From Rhodanobacter ginsengisoli (lineage in GTDB: Bacteria; Pseudomonadota; Gammaproteobacteria; Xanthomonadales; Rhodanobacteraceae): DNA of 64,000 nucleotides. The stretch is from contig NZ_JBHSNF010000004.1 of assembly GCF_042657065.1 (NCBI RefSeq), positions 124,001 through 188,000 on the forward strand. Reading direction: 5' to 3'. Positions 34,735 to 41,382 of this stretch are shown piece after piece. The position numbers and the translations under genes are program-made. The number at the start of each line of letters is the position of its first letter. Position 1 is the stretch's first letter. The notes under the pieces are model-generated. The model was not told where the DNA came from. It searched no databases and saw only the letters and a program-made list of their open reading frames with translations.

Positions 34735-35090
34735 TGTGGCCGCACGCCACGCTCGATACGCACGCCCACCGCGCGTGCGCCGCGCACCGCACCGGGCTTG
34801 GACAATTTCAGGCGTACCCAGCCGACCCCGAATTCCTCGCGGATGATCGCCGCGCAGCGCTCGGCCAGCGTCTCGACCAGGCCGAAGCTGGAATCACCCA
34901 CATAGTCGATCAGCCGTTTCGACACGTCCTTGTAATTGAGCGTGAGCGCGATGTCGTCGCCGGCTGCCGGAATCGTGTTGTCGAACGCCATCTCGATGTC
35001 GAACGACAGCGTCTGGCGCACCCGCCGCTCCCAGTCGTAGATGCCGATGACGGCGTCGATACGCAGATCCTCGATGAAAACGATATCCAT
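34731..35090 (-). CDS. folB: Dihydroneopterin aldolase
   Basis: A 119-residue enzyme that splits 7,8-dihydroneopterin into 6-hydroxymethyl-7,8-dihydropterin and glycolaldehyde, the step before FolK. It begins MDIVFIEDLRIDAVIGIYDWERRVRQ, which is the family N-terminus; the catalytic Glu and Lys regions are IGIYDWERR and VRLKLSKPGAV, and NYKDVSKRLIDYV is the middle signature. The frame is open upstream, but residues there are not homologous. First gene of the folB-mscS-folK operon, divergent from the ArsR gene. Confidence 0.92.
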   Translation of the reverse strand: MDIVFIEDLRIDAVIGIYDWERRVRQTLSFDIEMAFDNTIPAAGDDIALTLNYKDVSKRLIDYVGDSSFGLVETLAERCAAIIREEFGVGWVRLKLSKPGAVRGARAVGVRIERGVRPQ

Positions 35091-35208
35091 GATGGTGGTC
35101 ACTGAGACGATAGCGGTACAGGGTCGACGAGCTGGCGCACGGATGCAAGTCGCCATCGCGCGGTGCGGCCAGGAGCCGATGAGGCAACTGTCTGGCCGCA
35201 GACGACGC

Positions 35209-35237
35209 TTGACCGGCAAGATTTTCAAGAGTATATA
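35209..35237 (+). promoter_or_regulatory. Strong sigma-70 type promoter of the ArsR gene
   Basis: -35 TTGACC (35209-35214), 17-bp spacer, -10 TATATA (35232-35237). Transcription would start near 35244, about 25 nt before the ATG at 35269. No clear Shine-Dalgarno is seen before that ATG. Confidence 0.7.
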
Positions 35238-35256
35238 TTTAACTATTACTTTAAAT
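35237..35256. promoter_or_regulatory. Inverted repeat over the ArsR promoter, possible operator
   Basis: ATTTAA (35237-35242), 8-nt gap, TTAAAT (35251-35256). It starts at the last base of the -10 and covers the predicted transcription start, which fits autorepression by the ArsR-type protein encoded next. The region is much richer in A/T than its surroundings. Confidence 0.45.
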
Positions 35257-35268
35257 GATTAATTATCC

Positions 35269-35589
35269 ATGGCTGTCGATCGCATCTTCGAGGCCCTCGC
35301 CTCCCGCCCGCGCCGGGAAATCCTGGCCTATCTGTCTGCGCAGGAGCTGAGCGCTGGCGAGATCGCCAGTCGCTTTGCGATGAGTGCACCGGCGATTTCG
35401 CGGCATCTGTCCGTGCTGGATGCCGCCGGGCTAGTCACCAGCGAGCGCCGCGGTCAGTTCATCGTCTACAAGCTCAACAAGGACAGTCTGGTGAATACGC
35501 TGACCGGCTTCGCCTTCGAGATCTGCCCCACCGCCGGGCCGCTGAAGCGCGAGTCGCGCAAGCTGGCCACGAAAAAACAGGGCGCCTGA
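35269..35589 (+). CDS. ArsR-family transcriptional regulator
   Basis: A 106-residue winged-helix repressor. The helix-turn-helix region is ELSAGEIASRFAMSAPAISRHLSVLDAAGLVTSERRGQFIVYKL, typical of ArsR/SmtB-like proteins of the SdpR group. The metal-binding ELCVCDL motif is absent; the only Cys is in FEICPT near the C-terminus, so a metal is unlikely to be the signal. It stands 31 bp before the DUF2867-containing gene and likely controls itself and that gene. Confidence 0.85.
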   Translation: MAVDRIFEALASRPRREILAYLSAQELSAGEIASRFAMSAPAISRHLSVLDAAGLVTSERRGQFIVYKLNKDSLVNTLTGFAFEICPTAGPLKRESRKLATKKQGA

Positions 35590-35620
35590 GCAACGCGGCA
35601 TCCGCACACCGGGGAATTCG

Positions 35621-37060
35621 ATGGCAACGCAGGCAAGGCGGGTTCAAACCTTTCCATCAACGCACCTCCCTTCGTCATCAGGCGGCTTGCCGGTGGAAGT
35701 CTCGCTGATTGCGCAGCTCGGGCATGGAGCCGGCGATCAGCTGTTTGCCGGCGCACTGGCGCGGCAGCGCGCCCACGCTGACTTCATCGACGAACTGGAT
35801 GAACCGTCCGCCCGGCTCGGCGGCACGGATCTTTCGAAGGGTGACGCCACATCGCTGTACTCGTTTGCAGTGGGCGCGAAAGGCCACCCGTTCCATCGCC
35901 ATGCCGGCCATCGCGTGTTTACCGCCATCTCCGGCAGCGGTGGCGCGCAGCTACGCTTCTCCACCGCCTCGCCTTCGCAGATCGAGCAGGATCCGCACAG
36001 CTTCATCCAGGCTTTGCGCCATATCAACATTCCGCCGGATTGCCTGTTCACGGTCCGCTTCGGCGGGGACACCTGGCACCAGTTCGCGCCGCTGGCGAAG
36101 AACTCGCTGCACCCGGCGTTCTTCGCGCTGTCGTGCCACACCAACGAACTCGGCGGCGAGTTGCCGGACGGGCTGCGCGCACAGGTGCTGGCGAATGCGG
36201 CAAGCATTCCCGCGCTGACCGTGCTGCTGCCGACCGCGGTCAGCGACCTGCTTCGCGACACGCCCACCGATCACCTGAATGTGCCGACCACCTGCCTGTC
36301 GCTGGGCGCGTTGCCGGGTACCCTGCAGAGCCTGTTGTGCAAATCCGCACGCTGCGCCGCCGGCCTGCTTCGCGGCGCATGGGCGGCCTGGCGACGCACG
36401 ACCGGTTTTCTCGGCGAGAGTGGCGTCCAACTGCCGATCACGCAGCTCGACGACCTGCCCGCCGGCTCGATGCTGGCGCGGCAATTGGCTGACCGGCCGT
36501 ACCAGCATCAGGACATGTTCCTACTCACGCTCGATGGCAAGGACGTCGCCAGCACGAGTGCCACGATCCTCCTGAGCCAGCTATTGGAGGGCTTCCTGCG
36601 CAATCCGCCCACCGGGGTCTCGCGCATGATGGCGCTGCGCAACCTGCTGGTGAAGCCGATTGGCCTGCGCACCTCGCCACTCGGCTGCCCGGTGTCCTCA
36701 CTGCTGTCGCCGATCCGGGACGGCGTGTTCGATCGGCGCTATCCCGTGCTCGATCAGCTCATCGACGGCAACGACCGCCGCGCGCAGGTCGTGCTCGGCG
36801 CCGACGACAAACACCTGATCTTCCGCTCCTGCGTCGGCGTCCATGTACTCGACGGAAACCGCGTGGAGGTCACCCTGGGCACCCGGGTGCATTGCAGGAA
36901 TCTGTTCGGACGCTTCTACATGGCGGCGATCGACCGCATCCATCGCTCCTACATCGCGCCGACGATGTTGCGCATGGCAGCGGAGCACGCATTTCCGCTG
37001 GCCGAGTCGGCCAGCGTATCGCGGCAGGCCATGGTTCCCAACTTTAGTCATGGCGGATAG
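35621..37060 (+). CDS. Two-part protein: N-terminal His-rich (cupin-like) region plus C-terminal DUF2867
   Basis: A 479-residue protein without signal peptide. Residues about 75-160 look like a cupin-type barrel: GHPFHRHAGHRVFTAISGSGGAQLRFS supplies an H-x-H-x2-H cluster, and FGGDTWHQFAPL may hold another ligand. The C-terminal about 125 residues (GCPVSSLLSPIRDGVFDRRYPVLD to FGRFYMAAIDRIHRSYIAPTMLRMA) fit DUF2867, a family often found beside ArsR-type regulators. The function of both parts is unknown. It is preceded by GGGGA at 35612 and is in an apparent operon with the ArsR gene. The fusion is unusual to me; I cannot check its spread. Confidence 0.6.
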   Translation: MATQARRVQTFPSTHLPSSSGGLPVEVSLIAQLGHGAGDQLFAGALARQRAHADFIDELDEPSARLGGTDLSKGDATSLYSFAVGAKGHPFHRHAGHRVFTAISGSGGAQLRFSTASPSQIEQDPHSFIQALRHINIPPDCLFTVRFGGDTWHQFAPLAKNSLHPAFFALSCHTNELGGELPDGLRAQVLANAASIPALTVLLPTAVSDLLRDTPTDHLNVPTTCLSLGALPGTLQSLLCKSARCAAGLLRGAWAAWRRTTGFLGESGVQLPITQLDDLPAGSMLARQLADRPYQHQDMFLLTLDGKDVASTSATILLSQLLEGFLRNPPTGVSRMMALRNLLVKPIGLRTSPLGCPVSSLLSPIRDGVFDRRYPVLDQLIDGNDRRAQVVLGADDKHLIFRSCVGVHVLDGNRVEVTLGTRVHCRNLFGRFYMAAIDRIHRSYIAPTMLRMAAEHAFPLAESASVSRQAMVPNFSHGG

Positions 37061-37129
37061 AGGCTGCGCCATGGCGAGCGCACCAGCCCTACCGCAGCAA
37101 CGCAGCGGCTTAGATGCGATCATGCGCGG

Positions 37130-38509
37130 ATGACCGCCTTCAGCACGCTTCCACTCAAACCCGCCCTGCTCGCAAGTCTCGAGAGCCTCGGCTACACCAC
37201 CATGACGCCGGTGCAGGAGCAGAGCCTGCCGCCGATGCTGGAAGGTCGCGACGTGATCGCGCAGGCGCAGACCGGCAGCGGCAAGACCGCGGCGTTCGGG
37301 CTGAGCCTGCTGCAGTCGCTGGATGCCGACACGATCCGGCTGCAGGTGCTGGTGCTGTGCCCGACCCGCGAGCTGGCCGACCAGGTCAGCAAGGCGATCC
37401 GCAAACTGGCCGCGAACATCCCCAACGTGAAGCTGCTGACCCTGTGCGGCGGCATGCCGCTGGGTCCGCAGCTGGCCTCGCTCACCCACGACCCGCACAT
37501 CGTGGTCGGCACCCCCGGACGCGTGCAGGAGCATCTCAAGCGCGGCAGCCTGCACGGCGGCGGGATCAAGGTGCTGGTACTGGACGAAGCGGACCGCATG
37601 CTCGACATGGGCTTCACCGAGGCGATCGACGACATCATCGGGCGCATCGCCAAGCATCACCAGACCCTGCTGTTCTCGGCCACCTACCCGGACGAGATCC
37701 GCGCGGTGAGCCAGCGCGTGCAGAGAGACCCGGTGGTGGTCACGGTGGACGCACCGCGGGAGGAGCAGCCGGCGATCGAGCAGCAGTTCATCGAGGTCGA
37801 GCAGGCCAGCAAGCCCGATGCGCTGGCGCAACTGCTCAGCGGCGAGCGCGGCCAGCACGCGCTGGTGTTCTGCAACATGCGCCGCGAAGTGGATGCGGTG
37901 GCGCAGGAACTGGATCGCCGCGGCTTCTCCGCGCTGGCACTGCATGGCGACATGGACCAGCGCGACCGCGACGAGGTGCTGGTGCGTTTCGCCAACCGCA
38001 GCTGTGCGGTACTGGTCGCCACCGACGTCGCCGCGCGCGGGCTGGACATCGTGGCGCTGCCGCTGGTGATCTGCTACGACATCGCGCACGACCCGGACAC
38101 ACATACCCACCGCATCGGCCGCACCGGACGCGCCGGTGAGTCGGGCCTGGCGATCACGCTGTGCACGCCGCGCGAACGACCCAAGGCCGGCAACATCGAG
38201 GAGCTGCAGGGCACCCCGCTGGCGTGGCGACCGCTGAAGCTCGCACCACCGCGTGGCAAGACACTGAACCTGGCGCCGATGAAGACCCTGGTGATCGACG
38301 CCGGGCGGCAGGACAAGCTGCGCCCCGGCGACATCCTCGGCGCGCTGACCGGCGACGCGGGGCTGCAGGCCGGCGACATCGGCAAGATCGACGTGTTCGC
38401 CACCCGCGCCTACGTGGCGATCAGCCGGGCGCTGGCGAACAAGGCGCTGGAACGATTGCGCGCCGGCAAGATCAAAGGTCGGAATTTCCGCGTGCGGCCG
38501 CTGGCCTGA
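37130..38509 (+). CDS. dbpA: ATP-dependent RNA helicase DbpA
   Basis: A 459-residue DEAD-box helicase that remodels 23S rRNA during 50S assembly. Motifs in order: Q motif TMTPVQEQSLPP, I AQTGSGKT, Ia PTRELADQV, Ib TPGRVQEHL, II DEADRMLDMGF, III SAT, IV FCNMRREVD, V RGLDI, VI HRIGRTGRAG. The C-terminal RNA-binding domain (MKTLVIDAGRQDKLRPGDILGALTGDAGLQAGDIGKIDVFATRAYVAI) is the DbpA type that binds hairpin 92 of 23S rRNA. Length equals E. coli DbpA (457). The ATG at 37130 matches the family start. Confidence 0.93.
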   Translation: MTAFSTLPLKPALLASLESLGYTTMTPVQEQSLPPMLEGRDVIAQAQTGSGKTAAFGLSLLQSLDADTIRLQVLVLCPTRELADQVSKAIRKLAANIPNVKLLTLCGGMPLGPQLASLTHDPHIVVGTPGRVQEHLKRGSLHGGGIKVLVLDEADRMLDMGFTEAIDDIIGRIAKHHQTLLFSATYPDEIRAVSQRVQRDPVVVTVDAPREEQPAIEQQFIEVEQASKPDALAQLLSGERGQHALVFCNMRREVDAVAQELDRRGFSALALHGDMDQRDRDEVLVRFANRSCAVLVATDVAARGLDIVALPLVICYDIAHDPDTHTHRIGRTGRAGESGLAITLCTPRERPKAGNIEELQGTPLAWRPLKLAPPRGKTLNLAPMKTLVIDAGRQDKLRPGDILGALTGDAGLQAGDIGKIDVFATRAYVAISRALANKALERLRAGKIKGRNFRVRPLA

Positions 38510-38543
38510 GTCCGCGCCGTCCCTCCGCTGCCACATTGGCCCG

Positions 38544-39320
38544 ATGCCCCTTATGCGCCACCTGATCGCCACCGTTGCCCTGCTCCTCTGCGCGACCGCC
38601 ACCCGGGCGGCGGTCCCGATCTATGGCTACAAGGTCGTGAACGCCTATCCGCACGACACCTCGGCCTATACCGAGGGCCTGTTCTACCGGGGCGGCTATC
38701 TGTATGAGAGCACCGGCGAGATAGGTGAATCGAGCGTGCGCAAGGTGCAGCTGGAGACCGGCAAGGTAGTGCAGCGGCACGACGTTCCTTCACCGTATTT
38801 CGGCGAAGGCATCGTGGACTGGAAAAACCGGCTGATCCAGCTCACCTGGAAGAGCGGCACCGGCTTCGTCTACGACCTGGAAGGCTTCAAGCTGCGCCAC
38901 ACGTTCAGCTACCCCGGCGAAGGCTGGGCGCTGACCCGCGACAGCCGGCAGCTGTACATGAGCGACGGCTCGGCGGTGCTGCGCATCCTCGACCCGGATT
39001 CGCTGGCCACCACCGGCAGCATCATGGTGATGGACGACGGCGTGCCGGTGACGAATCTCAACGAGCTGGAATGGGTCAACGGCGAGATCTACGCCAACAT
39101 CTGGCTCACCGACCGGATCGCCCGCATCGACCCGACCAGCGGCCACGTGCTGGGCTGGATCGACCTCACCGGCCTGTTCGACGTGAACCGGCTGGCCGAG
39201 CCCGGCGAAGACGTGCTGAACGGCATCGCCTGGGACGCCGTGCACGATCGCCTGTTCGTCACCGGCAAGCGCTGGCCGCAGTTGTTCGAGATCAAGCTGG
39301 TGAAGAAGCCCGGCCGCTGA
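38544..39320 (+). CDS. Glutaminyl-peptide cyclotransferase (plant/bacterial type)
   Basis: A 258-residue secreted enzyme that turns N-terminal glutamine into pyroglutamate. A signal peptide (RHLIATVALLLCATATRAA) precedes a five-bladed propeller with the family motifs YTEGLFYRGGYLYESTGEIGESSV, PYFGEGIVDWKNRLIQLTWK, FSYPGEGWALTRD, ELEWVNGEIYANIWLTDRIARIDP and LNGIAWDAVHDRLFVTGKRWPQLFEIK. All the usual blocks are intact. A second in-frame ATG is at codon 4. It may act on exported proteins with N-terminal Gln. It converges on the flavoprotein gene. Confidence 0.9.
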   Translation: MPLMRHLIATVALLLCATATRAAVPIYGYKVVNAYPHDTSAYTEGLFYRGGYLYESTGEIGESSVRKVQLETGKVVQRHDVPSPYFGEGIVDWKNRLIQLTWKSGTGFVYDLEGFKLRHTFSYPGEGWALTRDSRQLYMSDGSAVLRILDPDSLATTGSIMVMDDGVPVTNLNELEWVNGEIYANIWLTDRIARIDPTSGHVLGWIDLTGLFDVNRLAEPGEDVLNGIAWDAVHDRLFVTGKRWPQLFEIKLVKKPGR

Positions 39321-39344
39321 CCGCGCGAGCGGGATCGGGATCGG

Positions 39345-40580
39345 CTACTTGCGCAGCCAGTGTGCCGCGCCGCGGCCGGCAATCAATCCGCTGGCGAAGC
39401 AGGCGGTCAACAGATAGCCGCCGGTGGGCGCCTCCCAGTCCAGCATCTCGCCGGCACAGAACACGCCGGGAAGCGCGCGCAGCATCAGGCTGTCGTCCAG
39501 CGCCTCCAGCCGCACGCCACCGGCGGTGCTGATCGCTTCGGCGATCGGTCGCGGTGCGCGCAGTTGCAGCGGCAACGCCTTGAGCCGGGCGGCCAGCGCC
39601 GCCGGATCGGCCAGCGTGGGCTTGTCGACCAGCTCGAACACCAGCGCGCACTTCGCCGGATCCAGCCCGGCGCGGCGACGCAACCAGTCGCCGATGCTGT
39701 GCTTGCCGCGCGGCGCGGCCAGCCGTTCAGTCAGCACTGCCCCGGTGTAACCGGGCACCAGATCCAGCAGCAACGTGGCCGCGCCCCGCTCACGTATCTG
39801 CTCGCGCAGCTCGGCGCCGATCGCGTAAATCAGGCTGCCCTCGATACCGTATTCACTGAGCACGAATTCGCCCTGGCGAGAATGGGCCATGCCCTGACGG
39901 TCGACCCAGTGCGCCACCACGGGCTTGAGCGGCGCACCGGCAAAGCGGCTGCGCAGATGCTCGCTCCACGTCAGCTCGAATCCGCAATTCGCGGGCTGCA
40001 GCGGCGCGATGTCGACCCCACGCTGTTGCAGCGGACCCACCCAGCCGCCATCGGAGCCCAGCTGCGGCCAGCTCGCGCCACCGAGCGCGAGAATAACCGC
40101 GCTGGCCGGGATCACCCGGGCGCCCTGCGGCGTGGCGAAATGCAGGGCATCGTGCGCCTGCCAGCCCAGCCAGCGGTGGTGCATGTGGAATGTCACGCCG
40201 GACTCGCGCAGGCGGTGCAGCCATCGGCGCAGCAGCGGAGCCGCCTTCAGGTCGGCAGGGAAGATCCGGCCGGAACTTCCCGCAAACGTTTCCACACCCA
40301 GGCCCTGCGCCCAGGCACGCAGCGCATCCGCGTCGAATGCATCCAGCCAGACTCCCAACTCGGCTCGCCGTGCGCCGTAGCGTTCGACGAAACGCGCCGG
40401 CGGCTCACTGTGGGTGAGGTTGAGCCCGCCCTTGCCCGCGAGCAGGAATTTTCGCCCGACCGAGCCCATGGCATCGTACAGATCGACGGCAACACCCGCC
40501 GCGCAGGCAGCCTCGGCTGCCATCAGGCCAGCCGGGCCACCGCCTATGATGGTCAGTCGTGTCGAAGTTGCATGGGTCAT
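39345..40580 (-). CDS. NAD(P)/FAD-dependent flavoprotein, HI0933/BaiN family
   Basis: A 411-residue flavoprotein. The FAD Rossmann motif is LTIIGGGPAGLMAAEAA at the N-terminus, followed by the family-specific GRKFLLAGKGGLNLTHSEP and ALGGASWPQLGSDGGW; the end GVFCAGEMLDWEAPTGGYLLTACFASGLIAGRGAA is the second FAD contact. Function in proteobacteria is unknown; the related BaiN is a bile-acid reductase. ATG 40580 is the family-like start; an upstream in-frame stretch to 40691 shows no homology. Confidence 0.85.
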   Translation of the reverse strand: MTHATSTRLTIIGGGPAGLMAAEAACAAGVAVDLYDAMGSVGRKFLLAGKGGLNLTHSEPPARFVERYGARRAELGVWLDAFDADALRAWAQGLGVETFAGSSGRIFPADLKAAPLLRRWLHRLRESGVTFHMHHRWLGWQAHDALHFATPQGARVIPASAVILALGGASWPQLGSDGGWVGPLQQRGVDIAPLQPANCGFELTWSEHLRSRFAGAPLKPVVAHWVDRQGMAHSRQGEFVLSEYGIEGSLIYAIGAELREQIRERGAATLLLDLVPGYTGAVLTERLAAPRGKHSIGDWLRRRAGLDPAKCALVFELVDKPTLADPAALAARLKALPLQLRAPRPIAEAISTAGGVRLEALDDSLMLRALPGVFCAGEMLDWEAPTGGYLLTACFASGLIAGRGAAHWLRK

Positions 40581-40731
40581 CGCGGCATGGTCGCATGCCG
40601 CAGGCGCGGAATGAATCGACGGCCGCGGTCGATCAGCGAGCGTCACGCCCCTGGGCCCATCGGCAACGTCGTCCAAAGGTACCGACACCACTCCGACGGG
40701 GCGACGGGTGCATCACGCCCGGCGGGTCCGT

Positions 40732-40745
40732 TGAAAACGTTTTCC
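40732..40745. promoter_or_regulatory. LacI/GalR-like palindromic operator candidate
   Basis: TGAAAACGTTTTCC contains the perfect palindrome GAAAACGTTTTC around a central CG, the layout of LacI/GalR-family operators (for example TGAAAACGTTTTCA). It is 152 bp upstream of the flavoprotein start and about 330 bp upstream of the Clp-like site; which gene it would serve is open. Confidence 0.4.
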
Positions 40746-41068
40746 CGGTTCATATTTCACGACATTAATCCCGCCGGATCGACGCCGTCGATATTAATGA
40801 CACGGATATTCGTGTCGAATTATGCAATAACCGGGTTCCGTGTTTATTTGCGTTATAGCGCAATATGTTTCGAAACAGTCAAGATACCGGAGACCGTATC
40901 CCGATTTCGATCCGCCCCGGCAATCCCGGGGAAATCCTTCAAGTGCCTGATCGGAAGAATGTATCGGAGCGTGGCATGGCTATCCCACCGCGCCGGCCAT
41001 GGCGCAACTCTCGACCGGCCGCGCCTGGCGCAAGTTGCTGCGACGAGAAGGACAGCGCCGAGCTGTCT

Positions 41069-41082
41069 GTGATTTCGATCAC
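41069..41082. promoter_or_regulatory. Clp/CRP-type binding site upstream of the first HEYAE gene
   Basis: GTGA-TTTCGA-TCAC, a perfect match to the CRP/Clp core GTGA-N6-TCAC, with TGTGA complete on the left. Its centre (41075.5) is 28.5 bp before the first base of the TTGACG -35 (41104), the same distance as in the second paralog. Clp of Xanthomonas activates extracellular enzyme genes and is released from DNA by cyclic di-GMP. Confidence 0.7.
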
Positions 41083-41103
41083 CCGGTATTTCGAAAAGTC
41101 CTA

Positions 41104-41133
41104 TTGACGGTCTCCGAGATCTCGACATAACGT
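41104..41133 (+). promoter_or_regulatory. Promoter of the first HEYAE gene
   Basis: TCCTATTGACG gives the -35 (TTGACG, 41104-41109); at 18 bp TAACGT (41128-41133) lines up with TATGGT in the paralog promoter (44051-44056). The -10 is weak, as expected for a promoter that needs an activator. Confidence 0.5.
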
Positions 41134-41300
41134 CCGCGCATTCGTTCGATCGGGATATTGGCGAATGACCCTTGAAGGACGTCCACATATTTCCTGGCGT
41201 CCAGAAAAAAACGACTGTGCCTTGCTCGATGGATGAATGGGGGCAGCCACAGGCACATACAGGGTCGCAAGCAGGATCGTTCCACAAGCACCACCTGTTG

Positions 41301-41346
41301 CCGCGACGATCGCGGCATTTTCATATGAGGCCAGTCCGGCCTCATA
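41301..41346 (+). other. Two tandem hairpins in the leader of the first HEYAE gene
   Basis: First hairpin: CCGCGA-CGA-TCGCGG (41301-41315). Second: TATGAGGCC (41324-41332), loop of 5, GGCCTCATA (41338-41346), a perfect 9-bp stem. They end 36 bp before the start codon. There is no T-run behind them, so a post-transcriptional role (stability, translation or RNA-binding protein) is more likely than termination. Confidence 0.5.
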
Positions 41347-41382
41347 CGGGTTCGTTTGTCCTGAAATTTTATGGGGAGTCAT

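Larger units (their letters stand above)
40581..41382. other. 802-bp intergenic region with several palindromes and a Clp-type promoter
   Basis: No gene is supported here. It holds a 12-bp palindrome GAAAACGTTTTC (40733-40744), a nested set of inverted repeats at 40763-40816, a GTGA-N6-TCAC site (41069-41082), the promoter of the first HEYAE gene (41104-41133), and a leader of about 240 nt with two hairpins. The part 40750-40870 is AT-rich compared with the rest of the window. Short open frames (for example 40865-41107) run through the regulatory sites and look random. Confidence 0.7.

Noticed and set aside
40865..41107. Possible 80-codon gene upstream of the first HEYAE gene
   Set aside because: It overlaps the Clp-like site and the promoter and has no coding character.
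41134..41382. Cyclic di-GMP (GEMM) riboswitch in the HEYAE leaders
   Set aside because: Tempting because of the Clp link, but the conserved GEMM core and paired stems are not found in either leader.
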